Source: Trichoplax sp. H2 | Lineage: Eukaryota; Placozoa; Uniplacotomia; Trichoplacea | Direction: 5' to 3' | Assembly: GCA_003344405.1 (NCBI GenBank) | Contig: NOWV01000263.1 | Coordinates: forward strand, 17,005 to 81,004 | DNA length: 64,000 nt | Shown: piece after piece, positions 39,365 to 51,000 of the stretch | How the letters are laid out: every line of letters starts with the position of its first letter | Position numbering within the stretch: position 1 is the first letter of the stretch | Position numbers and translations under genes: made by a program | The notes under the pieces: generated by a model | Database searches by the model: none | Told to the model about the DNA's origin: nothing | The model's input: only the letters and a program-made list of their open reading frames with translations

Positions 39365-41881
39365 TTATGGTACAGAAATACCCTTGTTAGTGCGGCGTTT
39401 TCCTAAGGGGGAGGGCATTACTTTCCCCAACTTAACGTTAAATGTCCCTTTCAGAACAGTATCAGATTGTAGTGTATACAAATCGTAGGCACCCGGACCC
39501 GGAGCTGTATTAACGGTAGAATGAAATCGATCGCTATCTGTTCCCATTATACCTTTTTTGCCACCAGGACGTTTTAATTTTTGCGGTAGATAATCACTCG
39601 GTCCTGGCCATGGACCTTTTGGTTGGCGATTGAGTTCATTGCTAATGCGCTTAGACGATGTTAAGAATGGTGTTACTTTACTTTTAGCAATACTCTTAGA
39701 CGGATATTCTGCTAGTACTTTTCCCTGGCTACGATCGTAAGCCTTGCTGAGATCGTATGATCCTGGGCCAGGTAATTCACCACTTTTAGGATCGATTAAT
39801 ACAATACGATCTGATCTAGACATAAACTGGACTGTAGGTTTAACATATCTGCTACCACCAACTGTTTTAGGATCAACAGCTTGATAATAGCCTGGACCAG
39901 GTGCGTCTTTCTTTTCTGGATTAGCTAATGGAACAGTACGAACTGCTGTTGAACCAAAGGCACCCTTTCTTGAGCTTTCCAATTGGGATTTACGTAGACT
40001 ATTATCAGCAATACCAGGATAATTGTATGTACCAGGTCCTGGTAAGAATTTCTGACGGCGATGGTTATCGAAACGTGCCGAAGTTTTACCAAATGGTACA
40101 GCTTTTAAATTTTCAATCCTGTGTAATAACGGCAGTATATAAAGTGAAATTTACAAATCGTTACTTCGTATTGTGAAATTTATACTTATTGAATAATTTT
40201 GCATGTAAAAATAAAGATGCAAAGAAAAATATGATAGTATTCTACTATAAAAAATAAAAGAAGAGTATGAACTGTTTTTTAAGCTGATAGCATCGAAATA
40301 TTATACTTACTTGTTTGAAGTTTGAAAGCCAATTCGCGGCTCACCGTATGTGCCAGGAGCTGGAGTTGAAAATTTTGCTTCAGGGAACCGCTATAATAAA
40401 TATATGCGCACATTTATGAAGATACTTACTAATACAATAAAGTTATTGATATTCAAAAAGGGGGGTTAATATTAACGATATACTCGTACACTTCTTTGAG
40501 TTTGTAATTTATAAACTTAGTTGTAAGATATTTAAACTGGCTATGATATCCTAACCAGTAATTTCACTGCTGTTTGCTATTGGATAAATATAGTAGTTAT
40601 ATGACATGAAAGATATACTTATTGAGACTATTTCGAAATGATTATCACGTTTAAAGAATAGAAAGTATGTCTTTTGAATGTTTTTAAAAGCTAATTATTT
40701 GAAACTTATTTCAATCTGTTAACGATTTTTATTAGTATGACAGAATTAATTGTTTACCTTTGCCTGCGTTCCAAATGGAACACTTTCAATTATTTTTCCG
40801 TCTTCGTCTACTAATGGTGCCGTTGATTTGACAGTTATTGAGTGGTTAATGTCATAAGCTCCAGGTCCTGGAATACCTCGTTTTTCTTCTTGCTTTTGTA
40901 AAATATCTAAATAACGTGGGGAATTGGATTCAAATATTTGATTACCGTTGTCACGATAGGTAGGGTGATTTTCCTTTCTATACGACAAGCTGACATCATA
41001 GTCGCCAGGGGCAGGACCAGGATGACTATGAAATTCAAGCCTTTTTGAAGATTGCCTATTAAAATGAATTCCTCTATACTTATCGCCACAATATCTGACG
41101 TTATTGCCGTCGACCGTGTAATATGCTGGTCCAAGTGTGGTATCATGTGATGGAGGTTTTTGCGACATTAAATGTCCGCCGTTTGATTCTTCATAACCGT
41201 AGGCTTGACTAGGTATTGGGATAGATGGAGCGTCTGGTCTTCTCTATAGATAAGGTTGAAGAAGATTTAAAATAAAATAGGGAAAAAATATAGCAACTAT
41301 CTCAGCATAAATAAATTTTAAATATTTACTCATATACCTATCAATTCTTTTCTCAATGACTATTTCTGTCAATTATTGTAATCAACACTATACTCTGTGC
41401 GTACATAGCATCGATCTATTCAACGATTTGCTTTACTTTTCAGTATATACTGTATATCAATGTTACAAGATTGATCGAATTGACTTACCAAATATTGAAC
41501 TCTTGGCTTAAATTCTGGAATTTTCTTGCTCGTTGCCTGTGATTTATTACTATTGTAAGGATTATAAGCTCCTGGACCGGGTGCTAGAGTTGTATTGTCG
41601 CCGAAGCGTTTGGTTGTATCTTTTAGTGAAGCTGCACCTTTAACACGTTCGCTACCGAAGCGACTAAATTCATATTGGCCAGGCCCGGGCGTAGCGATAA
41701 CGTTTTCTCCAACATCGAGAGCCGATTGGCGTGTTGTCATGGACGAAAATGGGGCATAACTGTCGACTTTTCGTTTAGCATTGGCTATTTCAGAGGTAGA
41801 ATAGGATCCAGGGCCTACATTTACTGATGTACTGCCTACACTTTGAAGGAATTTGCGAGGTGCTCGATCATAAACCGACAT
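39365..41881 (-). CDS. STPG2: Sperm-tail PG-rich repeat protein 2 (STPG2-like), 4 exons
   Basis: Member of the SHIPPO/STPG family of axoneme-associated proteins. Exons in transcript order: 41489-41881, 40758-41243, 40311-40390, 39365-40118; they total 1713 nt and encode 570 residues (longer than human STPG2, about 459). The start [12 protein letters not shown] matches the MYDRAPR start typical of STPG2. About eleven PGPGxY-type repeats are spread along it, for example [86 protein letters not shown] and [10 protein letters not shown]. The block [14 protein letters not shown] is also shared with STPG2 as I remember it. The protein is otherwise basic and low in hydrophobic segments. A ciliary role is inferred from the family and agrees with MNS1 nearby. 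Confidence 0.9.
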
Positions 41882-43001
41882 CTTTACTACAGTATGCTAT
41901 ACAATAATTTAACGTCCGCTAGGGTAATAATAAGATAGTGCTGGATAATTTTGTTGTGAAGCAAGTTCAATTACGTCGAACTGTCTAATTACAATCCAAT
42001 TGGAAATTACGGCAATAACATGGACTTGAAGATATCCTTATATCGCAAATAATAATTGTACTGTGTCACCAAGGTAAAATGACACATGCACTTACAAGAC
42101 AACGTTGGAATTGTCACTTTAATACCAAGGAATCGTTATGATAGCAAATTACGAGGGCAAACGAATCATGGACAACTGCTTAATGATCATCGAATTTAGC
42201 GTAATTTCTCTAGTAGTAACCAATAATGTTGACCAATTTGTAAATTACTTTTAACTTTTACCCTACAATGTAACTTTACTTGTAGCACTCTTAGCATCAA
42301 CAATAAAAGACTAATATTAATTACACTTTATGCAGTCTAATCGTTTTGGGGGTTTTTTTGACGATTGCTGTTGCAGTTGTCATAGAAACCAAAAGCTATT
42401 TGAGCAGATGTCTCTCTGTCGGGATTCCGAGTGTAATTGAGAAATGGATGAGTGGTTGCTATACAATACTATGCGTCGAACAATAGTCTGTAAATACTTG
42501 ATTTACTATAGAGTAGAAGAGTACAAGTTACTTTGACTACAATACTACTACATTTTGGATCAGCTAAGATCACCACAAGACTGGTCAAAACCAGTATATA
42601 TGGCCAAACAAACGTTAACCATACATCATTCAGTATAGCATATCACCAGCTCTCGTTATTTGATCACTGTGCGTGGTTTTGGCCCGTTTTTGCTGGCCAA
42701 TGGCCATATGCAAATGAACAAGATTGGCTTTCCTTACTGTTTACCATATGCAAATGAAGCAGATGGTCATTAATTAGGCTAGCTTTGTATACAGTAGTAG
42801 CAATAATATAGCGTAGATAGGTTCGATTAATTATTGCTTCCAGAAGGTAAGACGTAGCTCGCAGACTAGTCAAACTTTGGTAGCTGCCTTGCTTTAGCAA
42901 CAGAAGCCAAGCTGCGAAAGTTGGCACGGGCCCCTTTTGAGAATTTCCACACGTTAAAGTAATTGAGCAACTGAAAACTTCAATATCACCATATTTGCAT
43001 C
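41882..43001. other. divergent spacer between STPG2 and ArsC
   Basis: 1.1 kb, no gene recognised. Two overlapping open frames at 42533-42927 are on opposite strands and have no similarity I can see. The last 150 bp before the ArsC start are somewhat richer in GC than the rest. Confidence 0.5.
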
Positions 43002-43424
43002 ATGCCTGCAAAACGCTCTGTTTTAGTACTCTGCACCGGCAATTCTGCTAGAAGCCAGATGGGCGAAGGTCTTATCAATGCACGCTTGGAAGGATTTGAA
43101 GCCTATTCTGCAGGCACCCGTCCAGCACCACAGGTTAATCCTAATGCAATCGCTGCTCTTGCCGATATAGGCATCGATATTAGTAGCAATCGACCCAAGT
43201 CCGTGGACGAATTTAAAGACCGCCGATTTGATTTTGTTATCACTGTCTGTGGCTCTGCTGATGCTAACTGCCCTGCTTGGATAGGCAAAGTAGGTAAAAG
43301 ATGTCATATCGGTTTTGAAGATCCTTCTCATACACAGGGTACACCTAACGAGATACTGGATGCATTCAAAAAGACTCGTGACATGATTGAAGATCAAGTA
43401 TTTGCCTACTTGAGAAGCCAATGA
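43002..43424 (+). CDS. arsC: Single-exon arsenate reductase of the thioredoxin-coupled (LMW-phosphatase fold) ArsC type
   Basis: Reduces arsenate to arsenite through a cascade of three cysteines. The 140-residue frame is complete and uninterrupted. It shows the P-loop CTGNSARSQ with nucleophile Cys11, Gly/Ser/Arg contacts, the resolving pair Cys83 and Cys90 (VCGSADANC), and the general-acid Asp-Pro at 107-108 (FEDPSH), matching the Cys10/82/89 layout known for plasmid pI258 ArsC. It has no introns, unlike every other complete gene here. Its composition is visibly richer in GC than the neighbours. The bacterial-like family and missing introns suggest horizontal transfer, but flanking animal genes argue against simple contamination. 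A eukaryotic start context (CATCATGCC) precedes it. It could also act on other oxyanions; the triad favours arsenate. Confidence 0.92.
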   Translation: MPAKRSVLVLCTGNSARSQMGEGLINARLEGFEAYSAGTRPAPQVNPNAIAALADIGIDISSNRPKSVDEFKDRRFDFVITVCGSADANCPAWIGKVGKRCHIGFEDPSHTQGTPNEILDAFKKTRDMIEDQVFAYLRSQ

Positions 43425-45104
43425 AATAGAGATATTACATTGGCTACATCTCATGATATCAGTATCTTGTATAACTGTCATGCTACGATTCTAAAGCAAC
43501 AGTAGTAGGCCAGTTGGTGAAACGATGATCGGATACTTTGGACGAACACGAAATTTCCACTAGCTATAACAGCACGCATAATTAATCCATATCATCTTCA
43601 TTGAGGATAATTTGATGCGTTGTTTTAACTTGCTTAGCACGTTAGCATAGCTAAATACACCTACACTACAGGATATTAGGACGATGCTAGATTAAGATAC
43701 GCCAATATTTATGATATGTACCTTTATAATTTCGTTTAAATTCTCCATGATATGCAAATCTGTTCGAATAGAGCAAATTCTTATCAAGTATCGGTAGCTA
43801 TCAAAATTTTACTATGATAATTATTTATTTATTTATATCAGTAATCTGATGCCAGTTCATCACTGCAATATTGTAGCATCAGTAGCTTGTTGACCGGTAT
43901 AATAAATAGAAGCAATTGATTAAGTTGAGCGTGGCAATCATCATGAATCAACTTTGAATTCTCTTTAGCTGAAATTTATAATTCTTAATCAATTTCCTGG
44001 TGTTAGCACATTGATTCTTCTTCTCTTACAGTACATCGCAAGCACGAGCTCAATATTGAGCAAAGCATGCAAACTCCATGGAATCGCCGACAAAGTTGCA
44101 CCATTCAGGGAGCTGTTGTGTTCTGTCAAACAAAAGTTATCTCAAAACTTCATGAGAAAAGTGCTGCTAGTAAATAGCACTATTTTATACTCGATTCTTT
44201 AAAGTACTGCATATGAAGGTTTTAATCATAGCCAACACTGTCAAATGAGCTAGTAATGCTTACTTGGCTGATGTTTACTTACGAGCTAAGCCCAGAATGG
44301 AACCATTTCTTAATCGATTTCGATTCATATTTTACGAATAAGATTAGCAGATGCAGTGCTTAAATATAACTGAATCTCGATCTCCTAGTTATCGTATCTA
44401 ACTTTGGGATGATATTCAATTTATTAAGGGTATAGTGATACACTAGTTCTAAGGCTACCATTGCTATCTCTAATGCAGACTGCAGCCCTGGGAAAGCAGC
44501 ATAACTTAGCCAAGTCATATTAACTACAGATTTAAAGGCAGAGCTATTAATACATCCAACCCGAGCTACCTGCGATCGAAAAATAGACCTGTGATCCATT
44601 CATGGCCAGTCTTGGTCGTCAGCATTAATAGTGGAAGAAGAGAGAGGATATCAATCCGCCATGATTTCCAGTCATTTCCTGGATTGAGTAGTACTACCAG
44701 CTCCATTCATGTGTCCACTCCATAGTACTTTGACTAAACCGAGCGGTACCCCGTCATACTATATTCTATACTACACCATACTAAAGTAGTATAGCTACTC
44801 GTTCATCATCGGTTATGCTTATACAATTTCCTACAATGGTGTCGTCACAGTCAGTGGACTAACCGGAGTAGGACAGCAGTAATGAAGAAATCGATGGAGG
44901 CAATGCTGCTGCAAATTGCATTCCAACGTCGTAATTCCTCCATACTACTGAAATTGTAATCCTACTATCTATCAAGCCTTGACTCTTCTCTATTACTGTT
45001 CTCATGATTACTGTATAAAGGCTATAGTTTAGCAGTCAGCCTCTATTTTAACCAATTCCCCTCTTATACTACCGATTGGCTTCGACCTCAAAAAGTTACC
45101 AGTT
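43425..45104. other. spacer between ArsC and KTI12
   Basis: 1.7 kb without a confident gene. At 44031 an excellent acceptor (TTCTTCTTCTCTTACAG) is followed by about 170 bp of open frame with relatively high GC (43-63 codons around 44030-44200), but the encoded peptide matches nothing I know. It could be an exon of an unrecognised transcript, or a 3' UTR segment. Confidence 0.45.
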
Positions 45105-47681
45105 ATGCCATTAATTATCATCACCGGTTTCCCATGTAGTGGCAAGAGCCTTCGAGCCCAGCAATTAATAGATTATATCAATGAAAATCATCCTGATTAT
45201 GCCGATCATATTCATCTCATTAGTGATCATAACCAAATGGTTGATAGAAATAAAGCTTACGAAGGTAGTTAATTGATATCATTCTTTAAATGGACATCCT
45301 GTTTTGTATAATTTCGCATGCTTGACTACAGCAATAATATACCAGTAAAGCTTCTTATTTAGACTCTTATGTATTATAGTAAAATATGGTATCTTGAAAG
45401 AACAATTTTAAAGATAATTACTGATGTCAATTCTCTTTCATGACCTAGCTTCAAATGCTGAAAAATCGGCTCGAGGCCATTTAAAAGCCGCAGTTGAAAG
45501 GTAAGCATGCCATCGGAATAGCACTACGCGAGAACTATACATTCTAATGCTACTACCTATCATGCAAATCGATGCCTTGATATTGACTATGAATACTCTT
45601 GATTCACTTTTAAATGAGTTTGATGGCACAAATATTAACTAATGACGTATATTTTGGTCCTATAGGATAATTTCAAGCAAGGAAATTGTCATTCTTGATT
45701 CATTGAATTACATCAAAGGTATACTGTACTATGTCCACTCTACACGTACATAGTAGATAGGCAATCCTATACAAGAGCAAAAATTTCTATTCTCTGCTAC
45801 AATTACTTGCCAACTTATTTCATTTATACACGTAAATTTCATTGGTAATCATAGAAATAAGCTCTTTAAAACATTCTTCACTAGAACCGTATGATTTATC
45901 AACCTTGCCATAAGTTCGATATCCTCTAATAAATATTCAACACGAATGAATAGGATTTCACTACGAACTATATTTACTAGAGTTGTATGATTGATCAACC
46001 TCATTACCTGTTAGACCTTCTCTAATAAATATTTATCTCGAATGAATCAGGATTTCGCTACGAACTATATTGTATTAGCAAGTCTGCCAAGACAACTCAT
46101 TGCGTGGTAAGGTTATTTAAAGCAGGATCTGTAATACCGTAGATGCATTGTGAACGTTAAAAGCGTTCTCTGCTAAGCATTTTAATACGATCGATTCGAT
46201 TGGTGCTCACCAATCATAAATTAGATTTATATCCAGTGAAAATCAATCAACTAATGTCTAACTAGGCCATGATATTATGAACGTAGTATAATTATTTAGT
46301 TTTATAGTATGCCTAACGTCTGTGATGACATATCCACAGATATTTTGCGCTGTAACGAAAGATCAAGTAGAAGATTGGAATAGTAAAAGAGATAATGACC
46401 AGCAATATCGTAAAGATATGTAAGTATTAGGCCTTACTTTGTAGTATACTGTAACCTTCTGTAGACTAAATATCAACTGCTGCGATAGGTACTCGTATTA
46501 AGTAATTGTACTTTTGTAGTTACTATATTATACTTATAGCATCTTCTTTATATCTTACATAGCCTAGATGCATTAGTAATGAGGTATGAAGCACCTGATC
46601 CTCGAAATCGTTGGGATTCACCTCTTTTTGTAGTTCAGGTACATTAATTCTGGCTAAGCATAAAAATTTAACTTTTATAAAAGATATATGGTAGAAATAC
46701 TTGAAGTGGATAGATGCATAAATTGTATTGGTCTATTCGAAAACAGGAACTAGATCAACTGCCATGTCAAACTATATGTGATGCATTATTTCATCGAAAA
46801 CCACCTCCGCCAAACCAATCTACTCAATGTGTAATCACATTCAATAAATTTTTACTACACTAGATAATTATCCATACTAATAGAAGAAAATGATAATGTG
46901 ATGAATAATTCCAATGTGAAAACGTATAACGGTTTATTCTGTCTTGTTGTAGCAACCATTATCAACAAATAATTTATTGTTCGAAATGGAGAAGATTACC
47001 ATGGATATGATCACGGTACATTGACATTATCTCAATCTTGCTAACATTTTTGGTACTTATCTCCGTTTATACTTTATATCAGATGGTTATATACTATTGA
47101 ATTACACTGAAAGTTAATGTGATAACTTGTATCATTTACACTTTAAGAAATCTTTTTGTACCACTTTAATCCCTATTTATATTATAGACAATATTCCAAC
47201 AGCAGAACAAACATTTGCCCGGTGAAGAATTAGTACTTCATCCAAAATCAAAAGAAAAAATATCCTTTACAGTTGAGTTTATTAAAGTCGTAATGACTTG
47301 CAAATAATCGCTACAACCTAAATATACAATTACGATTAATATATCCCACTTCTGCATTAGCTTACAATTTTTTATTCTACACGTACACTGCATATGGTAG
47401 AAGTATAATCATGAATGTCACTGCGGTGTTAAGGGTTAACTTAAACTATCATGTACACATTTGTAATATGCCAATAATCTTGAAAATGCAGTGCTATAAT
47501 TTTTAAAGTCGTATTGTTTCTCCTTAACCATTCTTACTTCAAATTTACGGAACGATTGTCCATGCCAAAGCTACAGCAAATTCGTCGTCAATTTATCGTT
47601 CAGTACAAAAATCGACCTCCAAGTGACGCGTCTCAATTAGGGGAAATGTTCATTAAATTTTTGAATATGCAATTATCCTAA
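45105..47681 (+). CDS. KTI12: KTI12 (Elongator regulator), 10 exons, one apparent frameshift and a U12 intron
   Basis: P-loop protein that binds Elongator and tRNA and supports wobble-uridine modification. Exons: 45105-45264, 45449-45500, 45666-45718, 46051-46106, 46340-46419, 46563-46638, 46748-46830, 46953-47015, 47188-47259, 47538-47681; 839 nt, one base short of 280 codons. Seen: Walker A GFPCSGKS (8-15), VILDSLNYIKGFRYELYC, VEDWNSKR, YEAPDPRNRWDSPLF, the PPPPNQSTQ motif, and LQQIRRQFIVQYKN near the end. Exon 7 carries an A-run one base too short (about 46798-46800), so the frame breaks between ICDALFHR and PPPPNQSTQ; all later exons fit the downstream frame. The last intron has AT-AC ends. 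Because the rest is intact, a sequence error is as likely as a real mutation. Confidence 0.9.
45880..46072 (+). repeat. 96-bp tandem duplication reaching into KTI12 exon 4
   Basis: Two copies, starting at 45880 and 45976, share ACTAGA-GTATGATT-ATCAACC, then CCTCTAATAAATATT, CGAATGAAT-AGGATTTC and ACTACGAACTATATT. The end of the second copy is the acceptor and first part of the real exon 4. Divergence is about 15-20% by eye. Confidence 0.75.
45954..45975 (+). pseudogene. degenerate copy of the start of KTI12 exon 4
   Basis: GATTTCACTACGAACTATAT after a TAG acceptor corresponds to the real exon 4 start GATTTCGCTACGAACTATAT at 46051, with one replacement (Arg to His). After this point the frame runs to a stop and lacks the rest of the exon. 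It looks like a by-product of the 96-bp duplication. Confidence 0.6.
47260..47537 (+). other. U12-type AT-AC intron in KTI12
   Basis: The donor reads ATATCCTTT, the full minor-spliceosome consensus. TCCTTAAC lies at 47521-47528, matching the U12 branch-point consensus, and its branch A is about 10 nt before an AC acceptor (TTCTTAC, ending 47537). Splicing here joins KSKEK to FKFTERLSM in frame and reproduces the family's RFTRPLTM-like block. No GT-AG choice gives the correct phase, because all nearby GT donors are in phase 0 and no AG lies in the needed register. Confidence 0.9.
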
Positions 47682-48037
47682 TATTGTAGTTTTACTGACC
47701 ATGTGTCTTCAGGACATAAATGGAGAGATTGTTTTAAATTAAAAATTACCGTAATTTTTTTTTCGAAAAATTGGATAAGACAATCGCGATCAACATTTAT
47801 AAAGTTCTTAATCGTATTTTATTATCAATTCAAGGTGGAAAAGCTTAAAGTTTAAAATGAAATAAAAGTTATTTAAAAGTTAATGAATCTACCATGCGAA
47901 TAACCGTATTAACATCATCACCGACAAAACTGCCTTTGAAAAAAGTATTACATACGTAATAGTAGCAATATCCAAATCACAGAGATGTTTTAACAGTAAT
48001 AGTATTTACATAAGATTCATGGAAATTTCGAAAGGTA
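47682..48037. other. convergent spacer between KTI12 and PRPF3
   Basis: 356 bp of AT-rich DNA between two stop codons. AATAAA near 47862 on the plus strand may serve KTI12. Nothing else seen. Confidence 0.55.
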
Positions 48038-51000
48038 TTAATTTTCTTCTTCTCCAATTATACTCATACTAAGAGCAAGATCCCAATAATGCTCAACCCC
48101 GTACTTTTTTAAATGTTCACGGGCTGCAATTTCAGTAGTAAACGATTTAAATCTCCAATCATTAAATGCTTTCTCTTTAACTTGCCCCTGTAAATTAAGA
48201 AATAATGCTTACACCATCGATCTAGGGTTTAAGACAATACAACTTCAAAAATGTTTCATGAATTACCTCCCAAATAAGGCAACACTTATTCCGTCTTTCT
48301 TCCGATTTATTACTATCTTGTTTCGCTTTATTACAGAAACAGAAAAAAATATTACCGATCGCAATTGATTCTAATGCAAATTTTAAGAATGAAATAATAC
48401 CAATGACGTCCTCATTCCATTTGATGCGATGTAACATCAATCGTTTATACTTTTTCAGACTCTTTGGTCCTATAACACATTTATACGTTCAGATGTAAGC
48501 AATATATCTCACAAGTGCTAAATTTTTTTATTCTCTTTATTTTCAAACCTCCTTCAACAATAACTATGTTGATATCTTTAAACATAACCACACATCCAGT
48601 TAACAAAAACTGCTGAGCATTGGCATCAACTTTATATCGCTTTGATTGGTTATTCAAACTGTAAACTCTGTTAACATAAAAAGATGAAGTTTTAATATTT
48701 TCAAAGTCAATATTCACAGACAATGATACTCATAATGATACCTATAAACGGATACATGACATCCAGTATTCATATCGTCCTTTAGCTTGCGTATCTTTTT
48801 CTCGCGTTTCTGTTCTGAAGTTAGTTTTCGAGCTGCGTTTGCAGCCTCATGAACTCTAGAAGTAAGAATAGGCAGAATCAAAGGAATTAATTTAGTGCTT
48901 AAACCAATGTACGAGCATCGATAAGTCATTTAGAATGTACATTTAAGAATTGAATGGAAACAAACGTTACAGTATTAATATCGGCCATTATCAGTTTACC
49001 GTTGACGTTGCACCATCTGCTTTCTAACATGAGCTTCAACTTTTGTTGGATCTTGAATGGCTTCGTTACCAAGGACGCGCATTAAGTTACTTAATTTCAC
49101 TACGAAAATAATAAGAAACCTTAATCTTTCTCCTGAAACCTGGTTATATTTAATGCAAGGACATACTACGAATCCGAAGGTCAAGATTTTACCTTTAGGC
49201 TCAGGAGGAGCGACTGCTCCCAATCTTACTTTCTCTTGCTTTTCTGCTTCAATATCTTTCCTTTTTTGCCTTCTTATTTTCTTTCTTTCCTGCAAGAAAG
49301 AAAGAAATATGACTGTTACTAACGCTTGACATGTAATTACTAAATATGCTACAGCTGATGAATGAAATTGCTGACATTAGGTATTTATCAAGAAATTATC
49401 TCTATCTATTTTTCACTCCATTCATGATATGAGATTGTTATCTTGGCAGTACAGTACTACAGTCTTACTATAATATACCACAATCTAATACATTTTTAAC
49501 AAGTAGTCAAATTTAAATATGATAATTCTGTCAAGTAAAATCAAATGCGCACATATTATAATAAGAAATTATAGTAGCATCGCTTCTGTTAGATTATGCT
49601 TATAAATTAATAACTCTAGAAATTTTGATAATTTAAATGTTTAGATTTAGCCAAAATAATAATTTTATACTATTGATTGTCTGACCTTTTTAGTCAAATA
49701 AACTTTCGGAGCAATTTGTTCTGGTTGATCACCTATAACAAATCATCTTAGGTCATTGTAATAATAGTGAAAAATATTATTACAACCGAATGTAATATCT
49801 ACCGGGAATTTTAACACTAGGAGGGTGTTCCACTAGCTTGGTAATAGCGCGAAATTCTACTTCATCCGATTCAATGAGTTCAACATCATTGTAACTATCA
49901 AAGCAATGGAATACAATTAAAAATCAGAGTATAAAATTGAAAGAAACTATAAAGTTACATATATTTATCGTTCCTAAAAAATAATTATCATTGCCTTTCA
50001 TTGGGTAGAATTAACGAATCCCACCATTCCACATCAGGTATCAGATCATCTTGGAGCTGTAGAAAATGTGCATTTATTGTAGTTCATTAGCGATCATAAT
50101 ACGAATAAAGATAGTGCATAATAAGCATTACACAATAAATAGTTCAAATGTTTACGTACAGCTTCTTTATGAGGCACAAGCATAGCAATCTTTGTTGCAG
50201 ACGAAATGCCTGTTTTCTGAGCAACGGAAGCAATTTCATTCTTTAATTTTTCTAATTTTTCCTATACGAGAGAGAGTTACCATGAGTAGGGCTTTAATAC
50301 AAAAAAATAAACTTTGTATCAACAGCTAACCTTCGCACGCAATTGCTGAGCAACCCTTTCAAATTTGCCTTGCTCATGAAATTTAAATGACCGTCGATTA
50401 CGAGCACCCATAGTGATACTAGAACGATATTATAAATAATTGATTTATTTGAAGTGATCATAAAGCATTAACCTCATAAGTCAGAAATAGTACGAACTTA
50501 ACACGTGGGTCAAAAAAACTTTTATTTTCTAGGTTATCGTCGATCTTATCAGTTTTAAATTGTTCAACTTTTTTGGCTGTGATATTTGCCTATAAGTAAA
50601 AAATTGATAACGCAAGATATTACTATTGTGTTGTCAACTATAGCGTATCAGCAGTAAAGGTACTAGTTAAAAAGGTCAGTATCAACATGTAGTCATACTT
50701 TCAATGTTGGCATTCGTCGAGTCATTTGTATAGCTTTACCGCTTGCATCAACGATTCGACCTTCTTTATCTAATATTACAGATTTCGGTCTACGCGTATA
50801 GAATTCCAATTGAAATTAGTATCATTCATTTGTAAGAATAGGTAGAAGGGTTTGATCTAATTATTAAATATGCAAATTGTACTTTTGATCCACGACGGGA
50901 AGTGCTTTATTCCTAAAATTGAAGTATTATTATTGTATAAGTACAAATGAGAAAAAAATAGAAGCGATATAAATATACTATGTTATACTTCTTACATTTC

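Noticed and set aside
43023-43481. 152-codon minus-strand frame
   Set aside because: Antisense shadow of ArsC, whose motifs and length are clear on the plus strand.
46290-46340. Alternative KTI12 exon 5 starts at earlier AG sites
   Set aside because: They give the wrong phase or insert about 15 residues not present in the family; the acceptor at 46339 gives a clean HCVIFCAVTKDQ join.
47500-47538. Ordinary AG acceptor for the last KTI12 intron
   Set aside because: The nearest AG upstream would put the last exon out of frame (41 bases before the GAA codon) and add unrelated residues; the AC acceptor fits exactly.
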